Source of the DNA: an uncultured Prochlorococcus sp.
GTDB lineage: Bacteria; Cyanobacteriota; Cyanobacteriia; PCC-6307; Cyanobiaceae
NCBI GenBank assembly: GCA_902560875.1
Contig: CACENO010000011.1
Span: 1 to 36,467 of the forward strand
Reading direction: 5' to 3'
Length of the DNA stretch: 36,467 nt
Shown here: one piece after another, positions 8,197 through 18,000 of the stretch
Numbering within the stretch: position 1 is the stretch's first letter
Layout of the letters: every line of letters starts with the position of its first letter
Notes under the pieces: model-generated
Databases searched by the model: none
Seen by the model: the letters and a program-made list of their open reading frames with translations, nothing else
Told to the model about the DNA's origin: nothing
Translations under genes and position numbers: made by a program

Positions 8197-9999
8197 TTAA
8201 AAGTTAGTTTTAGTTGTATCTTTTATTCCTGCTTGAACTTTCCAAAGATCCTTGTAGGAACCGTTTTGGTTTAGAAGACTTTCATGATTTCCATATTCCA
8301 CTATTTCACCTTTTTCTAAAACCACAATTTTATCGGCGTTTCTTATTGTGCTTAGTCTGTGAGCAATAACGATAGTAGTTCTGTTTGTGGTTATTCTTTC
8401 AAGAGATCTTTGGATTGCAGCTTCTGTTTCGTTATCTACTGCGGCTGTTGCTTCATCTAAAATTAATATTGGAGCATCTTTAAGAATTGCTCTTGCAAGA
8501 GCGATCCTTTGTCTTTGACCTCCAGAAAGCTTCTGCCCACGTTCTCCAACAATAGTCTTATATCCATTGGGAAGATCTTTTATAAATTCTGTAGCTTCTG
8601 ATAGATTTGCTGCTTCTATTATCTTTTTTTCTGTTACATCTTTTGTTCCATAGGTGATATTTTCTAGGACTGTTCCATGAAATAAGTAGACATCCTGACT
8701 GACAAGTGCAATGCATCTTCGAAGATCTTTAAGATTAAGTGATGAAATAGGATCTCCATCAAGCTTTATATTTCCTGTCTTTAATGGGTATAACCTTAGT
8801 AAAAGTTTTATTAGGGTACTTTTCCCAGAACCAGTTGCTCCTACGATTCCAATAGTTTTACCAGCTGGTATATTTAAATTGAAATCTATTAGGATTGGTA
8901 AACGATCTTTATATCCAAAGGTAATATTTTCAAAATCGACTTCTCCATACACTTCATTAGGATTAAGTCTTTTAGCTCCACTTGAAATTGTAATAGGTGT
9001 ATCAATGAGATCTAAAACCCTTTTCGTTGATGCCATTGAACGTTGATATTCATCAAGAGTGTGACCAAGAGTTGTCAAAGGCCACAAAAGTCTTTGCGTA
9101 ATAAAAACCAAAAAACTATATGTACCTATTGCCATTTTGTCTTGCCATGTTTGTAATCCACCAATTATTAAAATAGCAAGAAATGCAAAAAGTATTGCAA
9201 AACGAATTAGAGGAATAAATGCAGCAGATAGTTTAATTGCCTTCCTATTGCTATTCCTATAGGTGTTACTGTCTTTACTTAAACGTTCTAATTCCCATGA
9301 TTCAGTTGTAAAGCTTTTGATTGTTAATATCCCACCAATATTATTGCTTAATCTAGATGCAATATCACCTGCATTTTCTCTTACTTCCTGATATTTTGGT
9401 GCCAGCTTTTTTTGAAAGTTGATTGACCCCCAAAGAATAATTGGAATAGGTAGGAAGGCAGAAAAAGCTATCCCTGGGGCAATTACTGCCATACTGCTAC
9501 CTATAATTAAAACAGTAATAATTAGCTGTAGAATTTGATTTGCACTATGATCTAAAAATCTTTCGAGTTGATTAATATCATCGTTTAGGACTGCCATTAG
9601 CCTTCCAGAGCTATCACCTTCAAAAAAATCCATTTCTAGTTTCTGAAGGTGCCCATAACCTTTCACACGAAGATTATGTTGTGTTGTTTGAGCGAGATTC
9701 CGCCATAGGAAACCATAAAGATATTCAAATAAGGATTCTGCACTCCAAATTAAAAAAGATAGAAAGGCTAAAAGGCCTAATTGACTTGGAACTGTGGTAT
9801 ATCCAAAGTTTGCAAGCCAAGAGTTTTGTTCCCTTGATACAACATCTACTGCTAGGCCAATAAGGACTGGAGGAGCCAGATCAAATATCTTGTTAAGTAT
9901 CGAGCAGGTTGTCGCTGCCAGAATAAGCGGACGATAATTTCTGAGGGTCTTAAGAAGCCTATTTAAAGGAGCTTTCGTTGAGTTTCTGCGTGAATCCAT
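8197..9999 (-). CDS. ABC exporter, fused membrane and ATPase domains (MsbA/MDR type)
   Basis: A 600-residue half-transporter that forms a homodimeric exporter for lipids, drugs or peptides. The N-terminal 330 residues carry the exporter-type membrane domain with hydrophobic helices near 25-50, 75-95, 157-190 and 262-310. The ATPase domain has Walker A GATGSGKST (387-395), signature LSGGQRQRIA (491-500), Walker B ILILDEATAAVD (from 511) and the H-loop histidine near 547. All catalytic motifs are intact. The substrate cannot be read from sequence, and nothing in the neighbourhood points to one. It is transcribed alone; the gap to the divergent small basic gene is about 95 bases. Confidence 0.92.
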   Translation of the reverse strand: MDSRRNSTKAPLNRLLKTLRNYRPLILAATTCSILNKIFDLAPPVLIGLAVDVVSREQNSWLANFGYTTVPSQLGLLAFLSFLIWSAESLFEYLYGFLWRNLAQTTQHNLRVKGYGHLQKLEMDFFEGDSSGRLMAVLNDDINQLERFLDHSANQILQLIITVLIIGSSMAVIAPGIAFSAFLPIPIILWGSINFQKKLAPKYQEVRENAGDIASRLSNNIGGILTIKSFTTESWELERLSKDSNTYRNSNRKAIKLSAAFIPLIRFAILFAFLAILIIGGLQTWQDKMAIGTYSFLVFITQRLLWPLTTLGHTLDEYQRSMASTKRVLDLIDTPITISSGAKRLNPNEVYGEVDFENITFGYKDRLPILIDFNLNIPAGKTIGIVGATGSGKSTLIKLLLRLYPLKTGNIKLDGDPISSLNLKDLRRCIALVSQDVYLFHGTVLENITYGTKDVTEKKIIEAANLSEATEFIKDLPNGYKTIVGERGQKLSGGQRQRIALARAILKDAPILILDEATAAVDNETEAAIQRSLERITTNRTTIVIAHRLSTIRNADKIVVLEKGEIVEYGNHESLLNQNGSYKDLWKVQAGIKDTTKTNF

Positions 10000-10084
10000 T
10001 CAAGCTTGTTGTAATCTTTGTTGAATTGTTGGAGAAATTTTTCGGTTTTTTTTCTCGATTTGGGCTAGAAATAATTATCTCTTT

Positions 10085-10091
10085 AAGGAGG
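10085..10091 (+). promoter_or_regulatory. Strong Shine-Dalgarno site for the small basic protein
   Basis: AAGGAGG lies four bases before the ATG at 10096, a near-perfect match to the 16S rRNA anti-SD. Such strong sites are uncommon in this window. It decides the start in favour of ATG 10096 over the TTG one codon earlier. Confidence 0.7.
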
Positions 10092-10095
10092 CTTG

Positions 10096-10296
10096 ATGTC
10101 GCGATCTCGAGCTTTTAATAGGACAAACCGTTTTAATGCTAAAAGGAAGAGGAAGTCGCTTCGTTCAGAAGTCCCTTGTTTGCAAGAAGGCTCAAATAAA
10201 GATAAAAAAAATATTGACAATTCAAAGGAACTACTAAAGCAGGCTTCAAATCGGGAAATCTTGATGGATTTAATTGAGCCAGATGCCTTTAATTAG
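10096..10296 (+). CDS. Small basic protein of unknown function (66 aa)
   Basis: I do not recognise a family. The first 25 residues are strongly basic and polar (SRSRAFNRTNRFNAKRKRKS), like the flexible tails of ribosomal or RNA-binding proteins; the rest is polar with a short amphipathic C-terminus (NREILMDLIEPDAFN). The excellent Shine-Dalgarno site upstream argues for real and efficient translation. It sits between a divergent ABC exporter and a convergent RRM protein. The basic N-terminus suggests nucleic-acid or ribosome contact; this is inference from charge only. Confidence 0.7.
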   Translation: MSRSRAFNRTNRFNAKRKRKSLRSEVPCLQEGSNKDKKNIDNSKELLKQASNREILMDLIEPDAFN

Positions 10297-10300
10297 AGGA

Positions 10301-10321
10301 GAAGCCATTTAAGGTGGCTTC
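10301..10321. terminator. Hairpin between convergent genes
   Basis: GAAGCCA and TGGCTTC form a perfect 7-bp stem around a 7-base loop, between the stop of the small basic gene (10296) and the stop of the RRM gene (10342). The position fits a shared bidirectional terminator, although no long T run follows on either strand. Confidence 0.5.
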
Positions 10322-10341
10322 CCCATTCTTTCCTGAGTTAA

Positions 10342-10647
10342 TCACCAACGATTGTTTTTGTTGTTTCCGTAGTTTCCCCGGCCTTCACCACCTCCTCTGG
10401 AGCCTTCCCTTGGGGTGGCTTTATTGACTCGTATCATTCGGCCCATCCATTCGACATCCTGTAGATCGTCGATTGCTTTTTGTTCGTCTTCGTCCTGAGT
10501 CATTTCAACAAAGGCAAAACCCCTTTTTCTCCCAGTTTCTCGGTCAAGGGGAAGGCTTGCTTTTTTGACCTCACCGTATTGGTTGAAAAGATCGACTAAA
10601 TCTTCTTGTTCTGCTTGGAAAGATAAGTTTCCGATGTAAATGGTCAT
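10342..10647 (-). CDS. rbp: RNA-binding protein, single RRM with glycine-rich tail
   Basis: A 101-residue cyanobacterial Rbp-type protein. One RRM domain fills residues 2-77 with RNP2 IYIGNLSF (3-10) and RNP1 KRGFAFVEM (41-49), both with the aromatic residues that stack on RNA. A short Gly/Asn/Arg-rich tail follows (from about 82). In other cyanobacteria proteins of this type bind single-stranded RNA, are often cold-inducible, and some help localise or stabilise photosystem mRNAs. The ATG at 10647 is preceded by a roughly 180-base leader region that may carry regulation. Confidence 0.93.
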   Translation of the reverse strand: MTIYIGNLSFQAEQEDLVDLFNQYGEVKKASLPLDRETGRKRGFAFVEMTQDEDEQKAIDDLQDVEWMGRMIRVNKATPREGSRGGGEGRGNYGNNKNNRW

Positions 10648-10724
10648 TCCGAAAGGGACTGATGGAACTTGATCAGTGAAGCCTTGGTTCGAAAAGGAAA
10701 GTCCTAGAATGCTGGAGCCGGAAG

Positions 10725-10829
10725 CTGAAGCGTCGAGAGCGTGCCGTTTGGATCCTTAGAGCTGAAGCTGATGCTTACCTAAACTATAGGGGAGTAGGTT
10801 TGAATTTGACAGCTACCAATAATGAATAA
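10725..10829 (+). CDS. Possible small basic protein without ATG start (34 aa)
   Basis: The frame ending at the TAA at 10827 reads as protein-like sequence (KLKRRERAVWILRAEADAY, then LNYRGVGLNLTATNNE). The frame has no ATG, GTG or TTG upstream before a stop; the only candidate is CTG at 10725, with GGAG about eight bases upstream. An ATG at 10709 lies in another frame and meets a stop after 16 codons. It occupies the leader side of the divergent RRM gene. It may be a real small gene with an unusual start, a decayed gene, or chance. Confidence 0.3.
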   Translation: MKRRERAVWILRAEADAYLNYRGVGLNLTATNNE

Positions 10830-11010
10830 ATATAGTTAATGAGTCAAGAAAAGAAAATTTCTGCTTTGAATGCTTTTTAAATCTTTTATATTCTTGCTTT
10901 AATGATTTCCTTTTTGGCTTTTAGTTTATTGGTATTTAAATATCATGAAAATGAATATCTATTAAACCCTCTTAGGTGAAGGAATAAATTAATATTTTTC
11001 TATTTCCAGC

Positions 11011-11292
11011 TTAAAGGTTATATTTCTTAGATGCTTTTTCCCTACAAATTGTTTTTGCAGAATCTAATGATGATCCTTTATTTAATAGAGATATAAAGCA
11101 TTTGCAGGTATATTGGTCCATACCTCTTGGTATTGAAAGGCTTGCATTTTTCATTTCTGTTTTGAATTCCTCAATACAGATTCCTGTGATTAGATCATCT
11201 AAGACTGCACTTGTAGATGGAAGACCTGTTGAAAGCAAACCAAATATAATTATGAGTTTCACTGTCTTCTTACAGTTACCTTGGACAGTCAT
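11011..11292 (-). CDS. Small secreted cysteine-containing protein (93 aa)
   Basis: Not a family I recognise. The N-terminus has a basic start and hydrophobic core (KLIIIFGLLSTGL) followed by a small-residue stretch (PSTSA), a plausible Sec signal peptide cleaved near residue 29. The mature part has four cysteines (GICIEEF, YTCKCF, TICREK), spaced so that they could form two disulfides in the periplasm. It begins 7 bases after the stop of the upstream deaD gene, so it may be the last gene of that transcript. Function unknown. Confidence 0.7.
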   Translation of the reverse strand: MTVQGNCKKTVKLIIIFGLLSTGLPSTSAVLDDLITGICIEEFKTEMKNASLSIPRGMDQYTCKCFISLLNKGSSLDSAKTICREKASKKYNL

Positions 11293-11299
11293 ATAAGTC

Positions 11300-13138
11300 T
11301 TAGTTAGAAGTTCTATTTATTTGGAGCTCTCTCTTCATTACTCGTAATTTCTTTAGATCATTAAATATATTTTCTGGCATCCCCTTAGGAAGATCTATAA
11401 AACTATAGCTTTCAAAGATTTGTATGCGACCAATCATCCGACCTTTAATGCCTGCTTCATTGGCAATTGCTCCAACTAAGTTTCCTGGTTTCACTCGGTC
11501 ACGGTGACCAACTTCTACACGGAATCGTTCCATATGATTTTCGGGTGGACCTTGATCACGTTCATTCCTTCGACGTGAGGAGTTTCGGCCCTCTCTTCGA
11601 TTTTCGTTGCGATTGCTTTGACCTAATTGATTTATCCAACTTTCATCTCCTTGTGCAAGCAGAGGAGTTGGGCCAACTGCGAGGTTTAAAGCTGCTAGCG
11701 CAATTTCGTTTGTATCTAATTGGAGCTCTGTTTCTGCTTTCTGAAGGAGTTCATTTAATACTGTAGTTTCCTCCTCGTCAACTCTTCCTTCTTTCCCGGC
11801 TTTTAAGAGTCGTTGGTAAAGTTTCTCGATACGACTTTTGTTAATAGCTGCATTATTAGGAACATCAATTTGTTGGATGGGCTGTTTTACAGCCCGCTCA
11901 AGGTTATACAAGAAGTGTCTTTCCCTAGGGTTCACGAAAAGTATGGCTTCACCATTGCGACCAGCTCTTCCCGTTCGACCAATTCGATGAATATAAGCTT
12001 CACTGTCAAAAGGCATATCGTAGTTAATTACCAGTCCTATCCGTTCAACATCGAGTCCTCTTGCTGCTACGTCTGTAGCGACAAGTATATTTATACCTCC
12101 TTTTCTTAGTCGTTCAACTGTTCTTTCACGTTGGTTCTGAGGTACATCACCATTTAATACAGCAACATCATGTCCAATAGATTCCAATGCCTCGGCAACT
12201 GAGACGGTTATTAACTTGGTTCTAACAAATATAATCACGCCTTCGTCCGTTACTGTTTCCAGGACCCTTTTAAGAGCTTCTAGCTTGTAGCTGTTTTTGA
12301 TAGTGATGAATTTCTGTTTGATTAATTTAGCTTCTTTTTCTTGTGATTTAATCGTGATTTCAGCAGGATCATTTAAATATCTTTTTGAAAGCTTGCGAAT
12401 CTCAGATGGCATAGTTGCTGAGAACAAAACCATTTGACGATCTTTTGGTAATTGCTCAAGAATCCATTCGACATCATCTATAAAACCCATTCTAAGCATT
12501 TCATCAGCTTCATCTAGCACTAAGCATTTGAATTCAAAAGGGTTCAGGGTTTTTTGTCTCATATGGTCCATCACTCGACCAGGAGTACCAACAATTATGT
12601 CTACACCTCTCTTAAGAGAATTGATTTGAGATCGGAAGTCTGCTCCTCCATAAATTGCTAATACTTTTAGGTGAGGGTGACCTGCTGCATAAGCTTTGAA
12701 TGAATCAGCTACTTGCATTGCTAGTTCTCGGGTTGGAGTGAGAACAAGGATTTCAGGCTGGCCGTTATTTCCCTTGAGGCGTTCTAAAAGGGGTAGTGCA
12801 AAGGCAGCTGTTTTTCCAGTTCCTGTTTGGGCTTGCCCAACAAGATCACGGCCAAGCATTAATTCCGGGAAGGCAGCCTTTTGGATCGGAGATGGTTCCT
12901 TATATCCTTTCTTCTCAATCGTTTTAAGAAGCTCAGGAGTGAAACCAAATCCATCAAACCCTGGATCTTTTAGATCTTTTATTGTCGTTTCTTGCTCCTC
13001 TAAAACATTTTTTCGTGAAGCATCTCCATTGAGGTGAGGAGTTTTATCACCAATTTCTTCTTTTGTGGATGGAGTGTTTTTATCCACAGTGAGCTCAACC
13101 GAGCAAGAGGAGCTCTCCTGCTTTTTTTCATTGGTCAT
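11300..13138 (-). CDS. deaD: DEAD-box RNA helicase (CsdA/DeaD type)
   Basis: ATP-dependent RNA unwinding for ribosome assembly and mRNA turnover, usually important in the cold. The helicase core (about 60-430) has the Q motif (GYKEPSPIQKAAF), motif I AQTGTGKT (103-110), DEAD (209-212), SAT (240-242) and HRIGRTGRAGR. The C-terminal part (about 535-605) matches the DbpA/CsdA RNA-binding domain (VGHRDRVKPGNLVGAIANE, then IGRIQIFESYSFIDLP). A 60-residue polar N-terminal extension precedes the core. At 612 residues it fits the long CsdA class. A hairpin lies just upstream of the start and may control it; the small secreted gene follows 7 bases after its stop. Confidence 0.94.
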   Translation of the reverse strand: MTNEKKQESSSCSVELTVDKNTPSTKEEIGDKTPHLNGDASRKNVLEEQETTIKDLKDPGFDGFGFTPELLKTIEKKGYKEPSPIQKAAFPELMLGRDLVGQAQTGTGKTAAFALPLLERLKGNNGQPEILVLTPTRELAMQVADSFKAYAAGHPHLKVLAIYGGADFRSQINSLKRGVDIIVGTPGRVMDHMRQKTLNPFEFKCLVLDEADEMLRMGFIDDVEWILEQLPKDRQMVLFSATMPSEIRKLSKRYLNDPAEITIKSQEKEAKLIKQKFITIKNSYKLEALKRVLETVTDEGVIIFVRTKLITVSVAEALESIGHDVAVLNGDVPQNQRERTVERLRKGGINILVATDVAARGLDVERIGLVINYDMPFDSEAYIHRIGRTGRAGRNGEAILFVNPRERHFLYNLERAVKQPIQQIDVPNNAAINKSRIEKLYQRLLKAGKEGRVDEEETTVLNELLQKAETELQLDTNEIALAALNLAVGPTPLLAQGDESWINQLGQSNRNENRREGRNSSRRRNERDQGPPENHMERFRVEVGHRDRVKPGNLVGAIANEAGIKGRMIGRIQIFESYSFIDLPKGMPENIFNDLKKLRVMKRELQINRTSN

Positions 13139-13151
13139 CTAGAAAGGAATA

Positions 13152-13176
13152 GCCTGATTACTCCTTCAAATCAGGC
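13152..13176 (-). promoter_or_regulatory. Hairpin in the leader of the DEAD-box helicase gene
   Basis: A perfect 8-bp stem (GCCTGATT/AATCAGGC) with a 9-base loop lies 13 bases before the deaD ATG. On the coding strand the loop contains AAGGAG, a Shine-Dalgarno-like sequence, and the following TTCCTTT could pair with it. This may be a translation or cold-responsive control element, or the terminator of recD. Confidence 0.4.
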
Positions 13177-13300
13177 AGACAACGTCCAATCGGTAAATAA
13201 CCGTGCTGTGTTGACTCGCCCTTTTAAAGGTTGTTTGTAATTTATCATTCGACCAAGTCCATAGTGCTGCTAATTATCTATTGGTTCAGCATATAAGCAC

Positions 13301-15016
13301 TCATCCCTCTGCATTGAAAATAAGGTCGACTTTCTTTCTGGCTCTTGTTATTCCTGTGTAGAGCAGTCTTTCTTCATAGGTTCTCTTCTTATTATTGCTT
13401 TTACTTGGTGGAGATAAATCTTTGTACTTTTCAGGCAATAGCAAAATAACTTCATTAGCTTCACTACCCTGGGCTTTGTGAATCGTCATGGCTAACGCGG
13501 GTTGAATTTTTTTTAACCTTGCTGGGTGAATAAACCGGGTCGAAATTTCTCTTTCTTCAGAAAAAACACAAAATACTAGTCGAAGACTTTTTCCTTCTCC
13601 TACAATGATGCCTACATCTCCATTAGCAAGCCCAAACTCTGCTTGGTTTTCAGTGCAAATAACTGGTGTACCATGAGGGCAAATTGTTATATCTTCGGAA
13701 TTATTGTCTCCAAGCAGGGATTGATGTATATGTTCTACCCCCCAAGGTCCAAGGCGTTTTGGACATAGAACAATTAATGCTTCTAGAGCATTTTGAAGAA
13801 GTATTCCTAGTTTCTCAGGAACTATATTTCCTGTATCAGATATTGTTGAATCTTTTAGCAAACTTATTAAAAGTAAATCTGCAATATTTTTGAGCTGTTT
13901 GCAATGACTTTTTAATCGTTCTAGTAATACGGCTGGCATTGTATTAATACTGGAACTATGAGTTTGGATATTTGCTGATTGTTTTAGTTCTGAAAGCCCT
14001 ATCAAGAATGAATAAAGTCCATTCTCGCAAAGTACTTTGCTTAACAATGCTATTTCACCACGGTTTCGATAATGCTCTGTTAAATGGATTCTGCTGTTTT
14101 TGAAACTCTCAAAAATATCTTTTTGTTGGAGATGATCCCATATTGCTCCACTACCTATTGGTGATAGCTGGTTAGGATCTCCTACTAATATTATTTGGGT
14201 GTTTATAGGGAGAGCTTCTAATACGGCTTTGAATAAACTCATATCTACCATTGACATTTCATCTATGACGAAAAGATCTAGATTTAAAGGATTTTTTTTA
14301 TTTCTTCCAAACCCTTGTGGCCTTGCTTCTAGCCAGCGGTGAAGTGTATTGCATGGAATTTGCAACAAGGCCTTCTCATGAAAGGGCTTTGTTGCTTTGA
14401 TTCCAGCTTGAAGACTTTCCTGTAATCGTCTTGTTGCTTTGCCAGTTGGTGCGGCGAGTCCAATCTTTAAAGTTGTTGTTATGCAGAATGCATTTTCCAG
14501 CATTTGCATAACGGTACTTGTTTTCCCTGTCCCAGGACCTCCGCTTAGTAGAATTATTTTTTCTTTTGCAATTGCATCTACGGCTTTTTTTTGTCTTGGA
14601 TTAAGTACTGAATTTACTGCTGAATCTAAATATAGTTGTGGAATATTGTGGTTTTTATTCTTAACCGTTGCTCTGTTAGTTAGGTCGTTTATAACTTCAT
14701 TAATTTCATTATGCCAACGTTGCCAACTTAATTTGCTTCCTTCTAAAACCATTGGAGCATTTTCACCTGATAACCAACCACTAGCTATTAATGCTTTTTT
14801 ATGTTCTTTAGGCCAACCTTGAATTTCGTAATCGATATTTGGAAGCTTCTCATTTATGTCGATCTCTATCTCACCTTGAGAGAGTGCTTCCATTAGAGCA
14901 TTAACTAAATCTTCGAGATAAGGCGAATGATTTTTTGGAGGAATAAGTTTCAGCAAAGTTTGGTATAAGGCCCTGCTTATATCTTTGGAATGTTTTTTAT
15001 GATTTATCTGAATCAT
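13301..15016 (-). CDS. recD: Exodeoxyribonuclease V alpha subunit RecD
   Basis: The 5'-to-3' helicase motor of RecBCD, which resects double-strand breaks for RecA loading. It is a superfamily 1B helicase with Walker A LLSGGPGTGKTST (GGPGTGKT at 159-166), motif II VIDEMSMVD, HLTEHYRN, and C-terminal motif V/VI sequences AMTIHKAQGSEANEV and LLYTGITRARKKV. At 571 residues it is full length. Its ATG overlaps the recB stop by four bases (ATGA on the coding strand), giving translational coupling and probably equal subunit supply. Nothing in the key motifs is missing. Confidence 0.93.
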   Translation of the reverse strand: MIQINHKKHSKDISRALYQTLLKLIPPKNHSPYLEDLVNALMEALSQGEIEIDINEKLPNIDYEIQGWPKEHKKALIASGWLSGENAPMVLEGSKLSWQRWHNEINEVINDLTNRATVKNKNHNIPQLYLDSAVNSVLNPRQKKAVDAIAKEKIILLSGGPGTGKTSTVMQMLENAFCITTTLKIGLAAPTGKATRRLQESLQAGIKATKPFHEKALLQIPCNTLHRWLEARPQGFGRNKKNPLNLDLFVIDEMSMVDMSLFKAVLEALPINTQIILVGDPNQLSPIGSGAIWDHLQQKDIFESFKNSRIHLTEHYRNRGEIALLSKVLCENGLYSFLIGLSELKQSANIQTHSSSINTMPAVLLERLKSHCKQLKNIADLLLISLLKDSTISDTGNIVPEKLGILLQNALEALIVLCPKRLGPWGVEHIHQSLLGDNNSEDITICPHGTPVICTENQAEFGLANGDVGIIVGEGKSLRLVFCVFSEEREISTRFIHPARLKKIQPALAMTIHKAQGSEANEVILLLPEKYKDLSPPSKSNNKKRTYEERLLYTGITRARKKVDLIFNAEG

Positions 15017-18000
15017 TGGCCACCATTTTGGAGTAATTGGTCTATCTCAATTATTCTTGCGATCGGGGCTTCTTCAATAATTATCCCAGGTGTTTTTATT
15101 CTTGTTGAATTTGCATTCAAAGCCTTTCTCCCAGGAACGCCTCTTAAGAATACGTAGACGTAACCACCTAGGTGATTTGCAGGGTTGTAATTTGGAAGCC
15201 TCCATTTTAAAAAACGATGTAGGGCAACTAGATATAGATGAGCTTGAAGAGGATAATGGTGGATAAGCATTTGGTTCTCCATTGCCTTGTCGTCATAGTG
15301 CATTGGTCCACATAGATATTGTTGGCTTTCTTTGTCAAAACTTCCAATCCAATTACTTTTCCAATCGGCAACCCACCAACGTGCAGTTTTAGTATTTACT
15401 TGATCTGTAAAAACCAAATCAATTGAGCCTGTAAAAAAGCCTTGGCTGGAAAAATTTAAGTTAGCTAGCTTTTTGTAGTAATTTCCCCAAAAACGTGCTT
15501 TTTTGTCTTTTGAAAATGCATTAACCAGATCTAGAGGTTGGACTTGCTTGCCTTCTTGTGCAATAGGTAAATCAAAACTCAGTTCGTGAATCCTACGGCT
15601 CTTGCTGAGCTGATTAAACATCAAATTCCCTAGCCTCCCACCAATAGGGGTGCTTAATACTTGTGAAAGACCCTCTTGAACGATTGTGCATAAATCTATC
15701 TCTAGCCCTGTTTTGCGAAGTTCCTCTTCTATTGCATTTGTTGTATTCGGATGATCAAGTGGCTGAAGAAAATCTATTCTCTCAAGAATCTTATGTAAGC
15801 AATCACCAGAAGCTGGGCCTCGTGGAAATCGGCCTAAAGAACTCTGGCTTGACCAATAAGACTCTTTCTTATCTTTTGCTGTGTTCGAAACTTTATTGAT
15901 TGGATCATCTGAATTTTCTTGGTCTATATCTTTGCCTTCTTCTAGTAAAACAGGATCAAGAAATTTCATCTGCTCATTATGATTTGTTTTTATCCATGAT
16001 GAGTAGCTACTTCTTCCCCAGGCTTTATTAAGTTTGTGATGAGGTATTTCTCCTAATGAAAGATCCCCTTGAGGTGTTTGTTTATACCAATAATTCTGTA
16101 TTTCTGTTGTTTGAGCTGGACGGACATTTATGTTAGATTTTTTAATCATTAACCATTGATTCATTTCCTCGAGACTTAAACCTTTGGTTGCAGATTTATA
16201 TGAATTTGGTCCAAACAATAGATATTGTAGAGGGTTCCCTTCTTGTTTGGAACTGTTGGCCCAGATCAATATCAGTTGATCCCGTGCTCGTGTAATACCT
16301 ACATATGCTAGTCGTTCTGCTTCTTCAATTGAAGCTTTTTTTGCTTCTTGAAAAGCTTCTTTCCCTTTTCCCCAATGATGATTTAATGCTATGAGCCAAT
16401 TATTATTTTTGCTCGATCTCCAGATTGTTGTGTTTTGCATTGGAGGAGGCTGCCACAAGTAAGGACAAATAACTATTGGATACTCCAGTCCTTTGCTTCG
16501 ATGAATAGTTAATACATTGACTGCACTTTCAGCAATATCGCTATGCGGCTCACGTTGACTTGGAATATCTTCTACTGGGTTTAGTCTTTGATGTCTTAGC
16601 CATCTGGCTGCACCCATTATATCTAAACCTTGACGGTGGATTTCTTCTTGAACCAATTGGGCACATTGCTGAAGATCGCCAAACATTCTTCCTCTAGCGG
16701 AAATGTCAGCAAGAGTCCGCCCCTCAAGTAATTCTGAGAGGCAACCTAAAACACCTAATTTTGATAATTGTTTTGCCCAACCCTTAAAACGGTCTGCTAA
16801 TTGATCTAATTCTCCATTCCTTTCTGAATCTTTTAGGTTCTCTAAATTCCATTGCATTAAAGCTGAAGAGGCAAGAAGCCTTAGCTTTCCTGAATTCTCA
16901 GGGTGAGCTAAGCAATCTAGGAATCGCTGTAAAACTTGTGCTGCTTCACTGGCTAAAACATCCCCTTTTTGAACTAGACAACTTGGCAAACCTGCAATGG
17001 CCAGACTTTCACGAATACTTGATGCTTGGTCATGCCTGTTTACTAAAATGCATATATCAGAGGGTTGTATTGATGTTTTTTGAACTTTTAATATTTCTAA
17101 TATGGCATTAGTCACAGCTGTTGGGATGAGTTGCTCGATTTTGCTTTTTGACGAAGTTGATTCGGACTCCGAATTAAGATCAGAGGTGATCTCTGACTGT
17201 ATGGTAAGAATCTGGAGAGGATGCGTTACTTTTGTTAAATGCTGATTGTTTTCTTTGCTACGTGGATTTAAGGCAGGGACTAATAATGCAGAATGTTTAA
17301 GTCCAGAGGAAAGCAAACTATTGATTTCATTCATTAAAGTAGGTGATGTCCTGAAGTTATCTAGTAATACATCAATCCGATTTGCTAAACCTCTTGCTTG
17401 CATATACACATTCAGATCACCTCCTCTAAAACGATAAATAGCCTGTTTTGGATCGCCTACCATTAATAGGAGATGATCTGAACTATCTCCAAATGTTTGT
17501 TTTAATAAACGCCATTGAAGTGAATCAGTATCTTGAAACTCATCTATAAGAATTGACTTGTAACGACTTCTTAAACTACGTATTAAGGGACTTGACTCTT
17601 TTGATTCTGTTTGAATATTTTCATGAGCTGAAGGGCCTGGGTCTAAGGCCTTTAGTAGTCCTCCATAACTGATCACTCCACTTTTAGATCTGCGTTCATT
17701 TAAAACTTCTAATGTCCAGAATAAAGCATGTTCCCAGATAAATTCGGCAGGCCCATCCCATAATTTTGCAATGGCTACTTGAAGTTGGGGTACCAATATA
17801 GAGAAATCTTCTTCTCCACAACGTTGGGCTACTGCACTTATTCCTCCAGGGTGGAAATAATTCCCTAAAAGTTTTTGCTTGCGAATTTCATAGTATGAAG
17901 GACACTCATGAAGATTTTCTCCCTCAAAATTCTCTTGTATGTGCTTGATCCAGTTGTCAATCATATCGTGACGATTTTGTCTTGGCTTAGGACTAAAGGG

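Noticed and set aside
10902-10979. 25-residue frame with a hydrophobic start
   Set aside because: Too short, AT-rich, no ribosome site; cannot be told from chance.
11467-13037. Several plus-strand frames of about 100 codons inside deaD, with similar ones inside recB, recC, recD and crtH
   Set aside because: Antisense shadows of strongly supported genes, without ribosome sites or family features.
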